Shown: in pieces, positions 6,834 through 16,323 of the stretch
Numbering within the stretch: the first letter of the stretch is position 1
Layout: each line of letters opens with the position of its first letter
Assembly (NCBI GenBank): GCA_018266615.1
Contig: JAFEAB010000034.1
Span: forward strand, 1 to 42,107
Direction: 5' to 3'
Length of the DNA: 42,107 bases
Source of the DNA: Bacteroidota bacterium
Lineage (GTDB): Bacteria > Bacteroidota > Bacteroidia > Chitinophagales > Chitinophagaceae
Position numbers and translations under genes: made by a program
Notes under the pieces: model-generated
Told to the model about the DNA's origin: nothing
The model's input: only the letters and a program-made list of their open reading frames with translations
The model's database searches: none

Positions 6834-8291
6834 ATGAAGTATAATCCCGTCCTGAATTTTATTGATGGTGAATTTACAGATTCCTCTTCTACCCGAAAAA
6901 TAGAGGTTATCTCACCAGTTGATGGTGAACTCCTTTCTACCGTTCCCATGTCTTCCAAAATTGATCTTCAAAATGCCGTTAAATCTGCAAAGAATGCATT
7001 CCCTGCCTGGAGCAGGATGCCCATAAAAGAACGGGTCCAGGTTTTTTTCCGATTCAAAACCCTGCTCGAAAATAACCTGAATTCCCTTGCCCAACTCTGT
7101 TCTGAAGAAAACGGAAAAACCCTTGGCGAATCCATTGCAGAAATTGAAAAATGCATAGAACTTACCGAATTTGCCACCTCCCTGCCCCAACTTGTTGCCG
7201 GCGAAATTATGGAAGTAAGCAAAGGAGTTGAATGCCGTACCGAACACGCCCCGCTGGGCGTTGTTGCCTCAATCGTTCCTTTTAACTTTCCTGCCATGGT
7301 TCCCTGCTGGACCATCCCCAATGCCATTGTCCTTGGAAATTGTATGATCCTCAAACCCTCCGAAAAAGTTCCTCTTTGCAGCGGACGCATTGCCGAATTG
7401 CTCAAAGTAGCAGGCCTCCCAAATGGCGTATTTAATATTGTACACGGCGATGTGGAAATTGTAGAAGCCATTTGCGATCATCCGGATATACAGGCAGTAT
7501 CCTTTGTTGGCTCAACCAAGATTGCTAAAATTGTTTACCAGCGTGCTACCCATAATTTTAAACGTTGCCTCGCCCTCGGCGGCGCTAAAAACCACCTCAT
7601 GGTGTTGCCCGACGCCATACCGGGAATGACCGCCCAAAATGTAGCTGCCAGTATGAGTGGTTGCGCCGGACAACGCTGCATGGCTGCCTCTGCCATGGTG
7701 GCGGTAGGCGATGTAGATCCCATCATTGATAAAATATGTGAGGAAGCCCGCAAAATAGTTCCAGGTAAAAACCTCGGCGCGGTAATAAACAAGGCATCTA
7801 AAGAGCGCATCGAGCATTATATTTCAGAAGCCGAAAAACAAGGCGCCAAAATTTTAGTGGATGGCCGTAATGCCAAAGTGGATGGAAAAGAAAACGGCAC
7901 CTATGTTGGCCCTACCGTTATTGATTATGTAAAACCGGATATGGCCGTAGCAAAGGAAGAAATCTTCGGCCCCGTAATTTCTATCATGCGCACTAAAACC
8001 GTAGATGAGGCCCTGGCTATCGAAAATGCCAACCCCTACGGTAATGCAGCCAGCGTGTTTACCCAAAATGGCGGCGCCGCCCGCTATATCATGGAAAGAG
8101 CAAGCGCCGGAATGATTGGGGTAAATGTTGGCGTTCCCGTTCCCCGCGAACCGTTCCCATTTGGAGGCTGGAACGACAGCAAATTTGGCGTAGGTGATAT
8201 CACCGGCAAAAGTTCAATCGAATTCTGGACCAAACTTAAAAAAAGCACCACCAAGTGGAACCCCGAAGCCGGAGTTAACTGGATGAGCTAA
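6834..8291 (+). CDS. mmsA: CoA-acylating (methyl)malonate-semialdehyde dehydrogenase
   Basis: This 485-residue aldehyde dehydrogenase is of the MmsA/IolA type, which oxidises (methyl)malonate semialdehyde with NAD+ and CoA to acetyl- or propionyl-CoA plus CO2. The catalytic Cys282 lies in SGCAGQRCMA. FVGSTKIAK is the cofactor-binding turn, and LGGAKNHLMVLPDA and EEIFGPVISI are conserved family blocks. Length matches the family. It is the first gene of the pyrimidine operon and carries out the last step, taking the semialdehyde from the next gene's aminotransferase to central metabolism. The start codon follows a 98-bp regulatory gap. Confidence 0.95.
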   Translation: MKYNPVLNFIDGEFTDSSSTRKIEVISPVDGELLSTVPMSSKIDLQNAVKSAKNAFPAWSRMPIKERVQVFFRFKTLLENNLNSLAQLCSEENGKTLGESIAEIEKCIELTEFATSLPQLVAGEIMEVSKGVECRTEHAPLGVVASIVPFNFPAMVPCWTIPNAIVLGNCMILKPSEKVPLCSGRIAELLKVAGLPNGVFNIVHGDVEIVEAICDHPDIQAVSFVGSTKIAKIVYQRATHNFKRCLALGGAKNHLMVLPDAIPGMTAQNVAASMSGCAGQRCMAASAMVAVGDVDPIIDKICEEARKIVPGKNLGAVINKASKERIEHYISEAEKQGAKILVDGRNAKVDGKENGTYVGPTVIDYVKPDMAVAKEEIFGPVISIMRTKTVDEALAIENANPYGNAASVFTQNGGAARYIMERASAGMIGVNVGVPVPREPFPFGGWNDSKFGVGDITGKSSIEFWTKLKKSTTKWNPEAGVNWMS

Positions 8292-8318
8292 TATAATTCA
8301 ATTAATAAATACCTTATC

Positions 8319-9668
8319 ATGATTGCAGAAGCAGAAACCCAATCATTAGCTAATGAAATAATTTCTAACAGCCTTGAATATACGCTGTTTAGCTGGAGTA
8401 AACAGGGTGGACTTAACCCCATCGCCGTTGAACACGCAAATGGAGTATATCTCTACGATTACGATGGAAAACGATATATCGATTTCTCCAGTGGGCTGAT
8501 GAACGTTAATATTGGTCATGGAAACCAGCGGGTAACCGATGCCGTAGTAAAGCAAATGCAAAAGGCAGCCTATGTTACCCCGGGCTGCGCTACTGAAGTA
8601 AGGGGGCTGCTCGGAAAAAGGCTCGCCGAGATATGCCCCGGCGACCTCAATAAAGCATTCTTCACTATCTGTGGGGCTACTTCCAATGAGAATGCTATGA
8701 AACTGGCCCGGATTTATACCGGACGGCATAAAATATTAGCCCGTTACCAGTCTTATCACGGAGCTACCTACGGCGCAATCAGCGCTGGCGGCGATCCACG
8801 AAGGCATCCGGTGGATTCTCAACAGGCACCCAACATCATTCATTTTGATATCCCCGATGGTTACCGGTACGAGCATGGTGAAGAAAACCTGCTGAAAGAT
8901 GCGATTCACTCCCTGGATCGTATAATAGCTTTTGAAGGCCCCGGCACAATTGCCGCCATCCTCCTCGAAGGAGAAAGCGGCTCCTCCGGATGCTTAAAAT
9001 ATCCGAAGGGTTATTTGAAAGCGGTACGCGAGATCTGTAATAAACACGGAATCCTGTTAATAATGGACGAAGTGATGAGCGGCTTTGGCCGTACCGGCCA
9101 ATGGTTCGGATTCCAAAACCATGGTATTGTACCGGATTTAATTTCAATGGCCAAAGGGCTCACTTGCGGATACCTTCCCTTTGGCTGCCTGATGGTGAGC
9201 GATAAGATTGCAGAGAAATTTAACGACCAGGTACTGCCCCTCGGGCTCACCTACTCTGCCCACCCGGTAAGCTGCGCCGCAGCGTTGGAGGTTTTGAAAA
9301 TTTATGAGGACGATAAACTTTTTGAAAATTGCCGGAACATGGAGAATTACCTCAACAGCGAAATGGAAAAGATGAAAGCCAAACATCCCTCCATCGGCGA
9401 TTGGCGTAATACCGGATTATTAGGTTGTATTGAATTGGTAAAAAACAGAAAAACCAAAGAACCCATGGCGCCTTTCAATGCATCCGCATCAGAAATGGCT
9501 GTGATGAATAAAGTGGCTGCAAAAATCCTTGAACTGGGCATGTACACGTTTGTGCGTTGGGGTTATATCTTTATCGCCCCCCCTTTAACCATTACCAAAG
9601 AACAAATAGATGAAGGCTTAAACATCATTAGCGAAGCCATCAGCATTGCCGATGCATCCATAACCTAA
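8319..9668 (+). CDS. Class III aminotransferase, probable beta-alanine transaminase
   Basis: The product is a 449-residue PLP-dependent class III aminotransferase. The aspartate region is MDEVMSGFGRTG, and the Schiff-base lysine is Lys279 in SMAKGLTCGYLP. In this operon it most likely transfers the amino group of beta-alanine or 3-aminoisobutyrate (from uracil or thymine) to pyruvate or 2-oxoglutarate, giving the semialdehyde used by the preceding dehydrogenase. The acceptor cannot be read from the sequence. It starts 27 bp after mmsA. Related enzymes act on other omega-amino acids, so the substrate rests on context. Confidence 0.9.
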   Translation: MIAEAETQSLANEIISNSLEYTLFSWSKQGGLNPIAVEHANGVYLYDYDGKRYIDFSSGLMNVNIGHGNQRVTDAVVKQMQKAAYVTPGCATEVRGLLGKRLAEICPGDLNKAFFTICGATSNENAMKLARIYTGRHKILARYQSYHGATYGAISAGGDPRRHPVDSQQAPNIIHFDIPDGYRYEHGEENLLKDAIHSLDRIIAFEGPGTIAAILLEGESGSSGCLKYPKGYLKAVREICNKHGILLIMDEVMSGFGRTGQWFGFQNHGIVPDLISMAKGLTCGYLPFGCLMVSDKIAEKFNDQVLPLGLTYSAHPVSCAAALEVLKIYEDDKLFENCRNMENYLNSEMEKMKAKHPSIGDWRNTGLLGCIELVKNRKTKEPMAPFNASASEMAVMNKVAAKILELGMYTFVRWGYIFIAPPLTITKEQIDEGLNIISEAISIADASIT

Positions 9669-9684
9669 ACCAATTTTGTCCACC

Positions 9685-11184
9685 ATGCCACAACCGTCCA
9701 TTCAAAATTCTTCATTATACAACGAAGATCTGGCTCCGGTACCAAAAAGCAAAAGAACCTGGGGAACCTGGAACTACGCCGCATTGTGGATAAGCATGAG
9801 CCTGTGTATTCCCACCTATATGCTCGCAAGCTCCCTCATTGGAGGGGGTATGAATTGGTGGCAGGCCATCCTCACCATCTTTTTGGGAAATACCATTGTG
9901 CTCATTCCCATGATTTTGAACGGCCACGCCGGCGCAAAATACGGCATCCCCTTCCCTGTTTTTGCAAGAGCAAGTTTTGGTACCCGGGGCGCCAACATAC
10001 CCGCCATGCTCCGCGCTATCGTAGCCTGTGGGTGGTTTGGTATCCAGGCCTGGATTGGCGGATTTGCCCTCTACCAAATGATGGTATTGTGGATACCCTC
10101 ACTCAGTACCCTCCCTCAAATATTTCCCGATTCTTTCGGATTGAAAACCGGCCCTGCCATCTTCTTCTTCCTATTCTGGCTTCTTAATATCTGGGTGGCC
10201 TACCTCGGCGTGGAAAGCATTCGAAAACTGCTGGTCTTTAAAGCCATCTTCCTCCCGATAGCCGCCCTGGCTTTATTATTTTGGGCTATCTGGGCAAGCA
10301 ATGGGCTGGGACCCATCCTTAGCGAACCATCCAAATTCTCCAACAGTGGGGAATTTTGGAAATTCTTTTTCCCCGCCCTTACCGGCATGGTGGGTTTCTG
10401 GGCTACCCTTTCACTCAACATCCCCGATTTTACCCGGTATGCAAAAAACCAAAAGGCACAAATCAACGGACAGGCCATTGGCCTCGCCCCTTCCATGACG
10501 ATGTTTGCCTTTGTGGGCGTGGTTGTTACTTCTGCCACCCTTATCATTTACCACGAAACCATTTGGGATCCCGTAGTCCTGGCTGGCAGATTCTCCAATA
10601 AATTACTGGTAAGCATCGCCATGATTGCCGTAGCTGTTTCTACCCTTGCAACCAATATTGCCGCCAATATTGTAAGCCCGGCAAATGATTTTGCCAACCT
10701 CGCTCCCAAAAAGATTTCCTTTAAAACAGGAGGAATGATTACAGGCATTATCGGTCTCCTTATCTTTCCCTGGAAACTCGTGGCCGACCCTACGGGCTAT
10801 ATCTTCACCTGGCTGGTGGGTTACTCCAGCCTGCTCGGTCCGGTGGGTGGGATTATGATCATAGATTACTATGTGATCCGTAAACAAAAACTAAATGTTT
10901 CGGAACTTTATAACAGTTATGGAAATTACCGGTATGCAAACGGATTTAATAATAAAGCCATCATGGCCCTGCTGCTTGGGATCCTTCCCAATGTACCCGG
11001 GTTCCTGGTTACAATTCACGCCATCAACCCGGATTCGGTTCCCGGCTGGGTGGCAAATTTATACCATTATGCCTGGTTTGTAGGATTTTTCGTTAGTGCT
11101 ATATCTTATTCACTGTTAATGAAAAAGGTTACAATACCTGAATTTAAAAATGAAGAATTGATCTTATCCGGAGAAGTACAATAA
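9685..11184 (+). CDS. NCS1 family nucleobase:cation symporter
   Basis: This is a 499-residue polytopic membrane protein of the NCS1 (Mhp1/FurE/PucI) family, with about 12 hydrophobic segments. Family blocks include TWGTWNYAALWISMSLCIPT near the N-terminus and FWATLSLNIPDFTRYAKNQ in the middle, where the Asn-Ile-Pro-Asp-Phe-Thr-Arg motif lies. It probably imports uracil, thymine or a hydantoin-like ring with Na+ or H+, supplying the operon's enzymes. A TTG at 9676 could add three residues; the ATG at 9685 is preferred. It lies 16 bp after the aminotransferase and 14 bp before the dihydropyrimidinase, so cotranscription is likely. Confidence 0.93.
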   Translation: MPQPSIQNSSLYNEDLAPVPKSKRTWGTWNYAALWISMSLCIPTYMLASSLIGGGMNWWQAILTIFLGNTIVLIPMILNGHAGAKYGIPFPVFARASFGTRGANIPAMLRAIVACGWFGIQAWIGGFALYQMMVLWIPSLSTLPQIFPDSFGLKTGPAIFFFLFWLLNIWVAYLGVESIRKLLVFKAIFLPIAALALLFWAIWASNGLGPILSEPSKFSNSGEFWKFFFPALTGMVGFWATLSLNIPDFTRYAKNQKAQINGQAIGLAPSMTMFAFVGVVVTSATLIIYHETIWDPVVLAGRFSNKLLVSIAMIAVAVSTLATNIAANIVSPANDFANLAPKKISFKTGGMITGIIGLLIFPWKLVADPTGYIFTWLVGYSSLLGPVGGIMIIDYYVIRKQKLNVSELYNSYGNYRYANGFNNKAIMALLLGILPNVPGFLVTIHAINPDSVPGWVANLYHYAWFVGFFVSAISYSLLMKKVTIPEFKNEELILSGEVQ

Positions 11185-11198
11185 TTAAAAAACTGAGT

Positions 11199-12581
11199 AT
11201 GTCACTGCTTATAAAAAACGGAAGAATAATTACAGCTTCAGATGATTATGTGGCAGATATTTTTATCGAAGGGGAAAAGATTAAATCAATTGGTTCTAAC
11301 CTCCAGGTTAAAGCCGAAAAGGAAATTGACGCACTGGGTAAATTGGTCTTTCCAGGAGGAATTGACCCCCACGTTCATCTCGATATGCCGTTTATGGGAA
11401 CCTTTTCCAGCGATAGCTACGAAACAGGAACCCGGGCCGCACTATATGGCGGTACCACCATGGTTATCGACTTTATCCTGCAAAAACAAGGGAACTCCCT
11501 TCAATCTGCCCTCGATGAATGGAAAGGACGATCCGATAACAACTGTTTTGGCGATTATAGCTTCCACATGGCCGTTACCGATTTTAACGACAACACTAAA
11601 AAGGAAATCAAACACCTGATCGAAGAAGTTGGAATTACCTCTTTTAAAACCTTCATGGCATATAAAGGAGCCCTCATGATAGACGACCGCCAGATGATCG
11701 GCCTGATGGAGGAAGTGAAAAAATGCGGCGGCCTCATCAATGTTCATGCTACCAACGGCGATATGATCGATTACCTCGTAGCTAAACACAAAGCCGAAGG
11801 AAAACTCTCCCCCCTTTACCACTATCTTTCTCAACCCGAAATTACCGAAGCTGAAGCCAGTGAGCGCTTTGTAGATATGGCCAGCTACACCGGTTGCCCC
11901 GGCTACATTGTGCACCTCACCTGCGAGGGTGCCCTCAACGCAGTCCGAAATGCCACCCGCCGCAATCAGAAAATTTTTGTGGAAACCTGCATTCAATACC
12001 TCATCCTCGATGCCTCCCTGTACGAAAAGGATTTCGAAGGAGCCAAATGGGTAATGAGCCCTCCCCTCCGCGAAAAGAAGGATCAGGCAACCCTTTGGGC
12101 AGGCATCAACCAGGGACTTGTGCAGGTGGTGGCTACCGATCACTGCCCCTTTAAATGGGAACAAAAACTAATGGGCAAAAACGATTTTTCAAAAATCCCG
12201 AATGGCCATCCGGCCATCGAAAACCGGATGGAACTTTTATTTAGCGAAGGGGTAAATAAAGGCAAAATCACCCTGAATAAATATGTGGAAGTGGCTTGCA
12301 CCAACCCCGCTAAAATCTTCGGCATGTTTCCTCAAAAGGGTACTATTGCTGTTGGAAGCGATGCTGATATCGTTATCTTCGACCCCAACCAAAAACATAC
12401 CCTCTCCGCTAAAACTCATCACATGAATGTGGATTACTCCGGGTATGAAGGTTGGGAAATTACCGGAAAAGTAAAAACAGTGCTACTACGGGGAAAAATA
12501 GCCATCGATGAAGATGTTTGCCTGATCGATAAAGGCTATGGTAAATTCATCAAACGGAATAAAGTAAAACAAATCATCTAA
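11199..12581 (+). CDS. hydA: Dihydropyrimidinase (D-hydantoinase family)
   Basis: This 460-residue cyclic amidohydrolase hydrolyses 5,6-dihydrouracil or dihydrothymine to the N-carbamoyl-beta-amino acid. The binuclear zinc site is complete: His58 and His60 in DPHVHLDMP, the carboxylated Lys156 in FKTFMAYKG, His in NVHATNG and in YIVHLTCEG, and Asp314 in VATDHCPF. Length is normal for the family. It is the second step after PreTA, and the product goes to the nitrilase-family enzyme encoded next. Hydantoinases of the same fold exist, but the PreTA and ureidopropionase neighbours point to pyrimidine breakdown. Confidence 0.95.
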   Translation: MSLLIKNGRIITASDDYVADIFIEGEKIKSIGSNLQVKAEKEIDALGKLVFPGGIDPHVHLDMPFMGTFSSDSYETGTRAALYGGTTMVIDFILQKQGNSLQSALDEWKGRSDNNCFGDYSFHMAVTDFNDNTKKEIKHLIEEVGITSFKTFMAYKGALMIDDRQMIGLMEEVKKCGGLINVHATNGDMIDYLVAKHKAEGKLSPLYHYLSQPEITEAEASERFVDMASYTGCPGYIVHLTCEGALNAVRNATRRNQKIFVETCIQYLILDASLYEKDFEGAKWVMSPPLREKKDQATLWAGINQGLVQVVATDHCPFKWEQKLMGKNDFSKIPNGHPAIENRMELLFSEGVNKGKITLNKYVEVACTNPAKIFGMFPQKGTIAVGSDADIVIFDPNQKHTLSAKTHHMNVDYSGYEGWEITGKVKTVLLRGKIAIDEDVCLIDKGYGKFIKRNKVKQII

Positions 12582-12631
12582 ATCTATTCTTAACTTAATT
12601 GTTCATCTAACCACAAAAAACCATTAACGGT

Positions 12632-13498
12632 ATGCCACGCATTGTAAAATCAGGATTAATTCAAATGAGCCTTCCCAAAACCGAAGGGGAAGGAACCATC
12701 GAAGAAATTAAGGAAGCCATGTTTCAAAAGCACATCCCCTTAATTGAGGATGCAGGGAAACAAGGCGTGCAAATTCTTTGCCTTCAGGAAATTTTTAATA
12801 CGCCGTATTTCTGCCCCGGACAAGACCGCAAATGGTACGAAAGCGCCGAAACTGTTCCCGGCCCTACCACTGAGCGCCTGGCAGAATACGCAAAAAAATA
12901 CCAGATGGTGATCATTGCTCCGGTTTACGAAAAAGAACAGGCTGGTGTATTATACAATACGGCTGCAGTAATTGATGCAGATGGCACCTACCTGGGAAAA
13001 TACCGCAAAAACCATATCCCCCATACCAGTGGCTTTTGGGAAAAGTTTTTCTTTAAGCCCGGTAACCTGGGCTATCCCGTGTTTCAAACAAAATATGCCA
13101 AGGTTGGCGTTTACATTTGTTACGACAGGCACTTCCCGGATGGCGCCCGTATTCTCGGCCTCAATGGTGCCGAAATTGTTTACAACCCATCCGCTACCGT
13201 TACCGGCCTCTCCCAATATTTGTGGGAACTGGAGCAACCCGCACACGCGGCCGCCAATGGTTATTTCATGGGTTGCATCAACCGAGTAGGCGAAGAAAAA
13301 CCCTGGAACCTCGGTAAGTTTTACGGCTCCTCTTACTTTGTGAATCCACGCGGTAAAATTTTTGCACAGGCAAGCCAGGATAAAGACGAACTGTTGGTGG
13401 CAGAATTCGATTTAGACATGATTGAAGAAGTACGCGGGGTATGGCAATTCTTCAGAGACAGAAGGCCCGAAACATACGGCCGACTGGTAGAACTATAA
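12632..13498 (+). CDS. Beta-ureidopropionase / N-carbamoyl-amino-acid amidohydrolase (nitrilase family)
   Basis: This 288-residue nitrilase-superfamily enzyme has a full Glu-Lys-Cys catalytic triad: Glu53 in LCLQEIFNTPYF, Lys126 in YRKNHIPH, and Cys163 in VYICYDRHFPDGAR. The residues around the Cys match beta-alanine synthases and N-carbamoylputrescine amidases. In this operon the substrate is most likely N-carbamoyl-beta-alanine, giving beta-alanine, CO2 and ammonia. It begins 50 bp after the dihydropyrimidinase. A 120-bp spacer with a nested dyad separates it from preT. Confidence 0.93.
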   Translation: MPRIVKSGLIQMSLPKTEGEGTIEEIKEAMFQKHIPLIEDAGKQGVQILCLQEIFNTPYFCPGQDRKWYESAETVPGPTTERLAEYAKKYQMVIIAPVYEKEQAGVLYNTAAVIDADGTYLGKYRKNHIPHTSGFWEKFFFKPGNLGYPVFQTKYAKVGVYICYDRHFPDGARILGLNGAEIVYNPSATVTGLSQYLWELEQPAHAAANGYFMGCINRVGEEKPWNLGKFYGSSYFVNPRGKIFAQASQDKDELLVAEFDLDMIEEVRGVWQFFRDRRPETYGRLVEL

Positions 13499-13526
13499 CC
13501 ATCCTTACAGATTATTGGAATTATTA

Positions 13527-13598
13527 TTGCCCAGGCATTTCTGCATTATTCCGCTTCATTGGCGTCGCACACTGCAACGGAATAACAAAGCCGGGCAA
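13527..13598 (+). promoter_or_regulatory. Nested inverted repeat in the ureidopropionase-preT spacer
   Basis: An outer pair TTGCCC (13527-13532)/GGGCAA (13593-13598) encloses a perfect inner pair TTATTCCG (13546-13553)/CGGAATAA (13578-13585). This is the only long spacer inside the operon. It could be an RNA processing or stability hairpin or an operator. No T-tract follows, so it does not look like a terminator. Confidence 0.5.
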
Positions 13599-13618
13599 CA
13601 ACAAACAAAACCGAAAAG

Positions 13619-14962
13619 ATGATTAAGCCCAACCGATTATCTCCTGAGCAATACGCCGAAAATTTCAGTGATATTAAACCGCCCTTCGATAACAAGGAAG
13701 CGGCCCTGGTAGAAGCAAACCGCTGCCTGTTCTGCTACGATGCACCTTGTACCAAAAGCTGCCCTACCAGTATCGATATCCCCAAGTTCATCAAACAAAT
13801 CACAACCGACAATATAAAGGGATCGGCACACACCATTTTTGTATCCAACATCCTGGGAGGCGGCTGTGCCCGGGTTTGCCCGGTAGAAAAACTTTGCGAA
13901 GGAAGTTGTGTTTATAACCTGCTGAACGAACCGCCCATCCCCATTGCCCGGCTACAACGCTACTCCACCGATCCCGCTATCGAAAATAAATGGGAACTGT
14001 TTCACCGCAAACCCGACATACCGGTAAAGGTAGCTGTGGTTGGTGCCGGACCTGCCGGATTAAGTTGCGCCCATGTGCTCTCACGCGAAGGCATAAACGT
14101 AACTATTTTTGAAAAGGAAGCCAAGGGTGGCGGGTTAATGACCTACGGTATTGCTGCCTACAAAGTAACCCCCGAATCCTGCCAGGATGAAGTGGATTAT
14201 ATCACCTCGCTCGGTGGTATTGATATTAAATACAACCAGACCCTGGGTGTCGATTTTTCGCTGGATGACTTGCAAAGAGATTACGATGCCGTTTACCTGG
14301 GGATTGGCGTTGGCCTTGCCAATAAGCTAAATATCCCCGGAGAAGACCTGGAAGGCGTGGAAGATGCCATCCGTTTTATTTACGACCTCCGCAGCCACCC
14401 CTTAAACAAAATTGCCGTTGGAGATCGGGTTGCTGTAATTGGGATGGGCAATACGGCCATTGATGCTGCCACCCAGTCGAAACGCCTCGGTGCAAAAGAA
14501 GTGACCATGGTATATCGCCGCACGGCTTCGGAAAAAACCTGTACCCAGCACGAACTGGATATAGCGCTGTTAGACGGCTGCAATATGTTGTGGCTGGCAG
14601 CGCCCAAAGAAATTGTTGGAACTAACGGCAAAGTATCAGCGCTCGTATGTGATTTAATGAAACTGGGTGCCCCCGACAAATCGGGCCGTCCTGCCCCCGA
14701 ACCCACCGGCGAAACCATTACCCTTCAAGTGGATATGGTTATTAAGGCCACCGGGCAAAGCCCCTATACCGAATTGGTAAACCAGGAGCATCTTGATAAC
14801 CAAAAGGGGAAAATTTCGGTCCACAATACGGCCACCAACATTCCCTCCGTATTTGCCGGCGGAGATTGTGTAAATGGGGGTAAGGAGGCCGTGGATGCCG
14901 TACAGGCAGGTAAAGATGGCGCCGCAGCCATCCTCGATTTTTTGAAAATTAAATCCAAATAA
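13619..14962 (+). CDS. preT: NAD-dependent dihydropyrimidine dehydrogenase, subunit PreT
   Basis: This 447-residue FAD/iron-sulphur subunit passes electrons between NAD(H) and PreA. The N-terminal part has two Cys clusters for [4Fe-4S] centres (CLFCYDAPCTKSCPT and CARVCPVEKLCEGSC). A dinucleotide fold follows for FAD (VVGAGPAGLSCAHVLS) and a second one for NAD (VIGMGNTAIDAATQSKRLG). It ends with a conserved FAD block, SVFAGGDCVNGG. This architecture matches the N-terminal half of mammalian DPD and the small subunit of glutamate synthase; pairing with preA 50 bp downstream identifies it as PreT. Confidence 0.95.
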   Translation: MIKPNRLSPEQYAENFSDIKPPFDNKEAALVEANRCLFCYDAPCTKSCPTSIDIPKFIKQITTDNIKGSAHTIFVSNILGGGCARVCPVEKLCEGSCVYNLLNEPPIPIARLQRYSTDPAIENKWELFHRKPDIPVKVAVVGAGPAGLSCAHVLSREGINVTIFEKEAKGGGLMTYGIAAYKVTPESCQDEVDYITSLGGIDIKYNQTLGVDFSLDDLQRDYDAVYLGIGVGLANKLNIPGEDLEGVEDAIRFIYDLRSHPLNKIAVGDRVAVIGMGNTAIDAATQSKRLGAKEVTMVYRRTASEKTCTQHELDIALLDGCNMLWLAAPKEIVGTNGKVSALVCDLMKLGAPDKSGRPAPEPTGETITLQVDMVIKATGQSPYTELVNQEHLDNQKGKISVHNTATNIPSVFAGGDCVNGGKEAVDAVQAGKDGAAAILDFLKIKSK

Positions 14963-15012
14963 CCCAATAGTCCCGGAGGAAAAACAATTTTAAACTTAAC
15001 AATCATCTTATC

Positions 15013-16281
15013 ATGGCAGATATCAGTGCAAACTTCTTAGGCATCAAATCGCCGAACCCGTTTTGGCTGGCAAGCGCCCCGCCCACCGATAAAAAATACA
15101 ACGTACTCCGCGCATTTGAAGCCGGCTGGGGCGGCGTGGTTTGGAAAACTTTGGGAAGCCAGGTAAAAAATGTTTCCTCCCGCTACTCGGCCGTAAATTT
15201 CAACAACACCCGTGTAATGGGGTTGAATAATATTGAACTCATCAGCGACAGACCTTTAGAAATAAACCTCCGCGAAATTGAGGAATGTGTAAAACTCTTC
15301 CCCGACCGGGCCATGATTGTTTCGTTAATGGCAGATAACAACCGCAACTCCTGGCACGAACTCATTAAAAAAGTAGAAGATACAGGCGCTCATGGTTTCG
15401 AACTAAACTTCGGTTGCCCACATGGGATGACGGAAAGAGGAATGGGTGCATCTGTAGGACAGGATCCCGAAATTGCCCGCATGGTGGTGGAATGGGTAAT
15501 GGAGAAAGCAACCATTCCCGTTATCACAAAATTAACCCCCAATGTACACTCGGTGGTGCCCACCGGTAAAGCAGTGGTAGAAGCAGGCAGCAATGCCCTG
15601 TCTTTGATTAATACCATCCAATCGGTAACAGGAATTGATCTCGATACATTTGTTCCCAATCCATTTGTAGGAGGTAAATCCGTATTCGGTGGATATTGCG
15701 GCCCCGCTGTAAAGCCAATTGCATTAAAATTCCTCACCACTATTTCGCAAAACCCGGTAACAAAAAAAGTGCCGGTAAGCGGCATTGGCGGCATCAGTAA
15801 TTGGAAAGACGCCGTTGAGTTTATGCTCCTGGGTTGCACTACGGTTCAGGTTTGTACCGCCGCCATGACGCATGGCTTCCGCATTGTGGAAGATATGTGC
15901 GAAGGCCTAAACAATTGGATGGATGAAAAAGGATTTAAAACCATCGAAGACTTCATTGGCAAATCAGTTGATACCATCACCAAGTGGGAAGAACTGGATA
16001 TCAACTACCACCATGTTGCCAACATCAACCAGGATAAATGCATCCACTGCGGGCTTTGTTATATTACCTGCGAGGATACTTCGCACCAGGCGATTAATCT
16101 TGCCTATGGTGACCCCTACAACATTTACAGTATTAAAGAAGACGATTGTGTGGGCTGCAATCTCTGCCAGTTGGTTTGCCCAGTAGAACAATGCATTACC
16201 ATGGTGGAAAAACGGGTGGCTCCGGAATACCTCAACTGGGTAGAATTTAAAAAGCAGGGATTGCCGTTAAACGATCATTAA
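15013..16281 (+). CDS. preA: NAD-dependent dihydropyrimidine dehydrogenase, subunit PreA
   Basis: This 422-residue catalytic subunit reduces uracil or thymine to the 5,6-dihydro form. An FMN-binding dihydroorotate-dehydrogenase-like barrel (about residues 5-310) includes NFGCPHGMTERGMG and the phosphate-binding SGIGGI. Two ferredoxin clusters follow, CIHCGLCYITC and CVGCNLCQLVCPVEQC, for two [4Fe-4S] centres. The residue aligned by eye with the catalytic Cys of mammalian DPD is Val148 (ASVGQDPE), which may be usual in bacterial PreA. It is the last gene of the operon; a convergent GroES-like gene ends 43 bp away. Confidence 0.95.
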   Translation: MADISANFLGIKSPNPFWLASAPPTDKKYNVLRAFEAGWGGVVWKTLGSQVKNVSSRYSAVNFNNTRVMGLNNIELISDRPLEINLREIEECVKLFPDRAMIVSLMADNNRNSWHELIKKVEDTGAHGFELNFGCPHGMTERGMGASVGQDPEIARMVVEWVMEKATIPVITKLTPNVHSVVPTGKAVVEAGSNALSLINTIQSVTGIDLDTFVPNPFVGGKSVFGGYCGPAVKPIALKFLTTISQNPVTKKVPVSGIGGISNWKDAVEFMLLGCTTVQVCTAAMTHGFRIVEDMCEGLNNWMDEKGFKTIEDFIGKSVDTITKWEELDINYHHVANINQDKCIHCGLCYITCEDTSHQAINLAYGDPYNIYSIKEDDCVGCNLCQLVCPVEQCITMVEKRVAPEYLNWVEFKKQGLPLNDH

Positions 16282-16323
16282 AAAAAGAGACACTATAATG
16301 ATGCGATTGAGTTTCCTTCCTCA

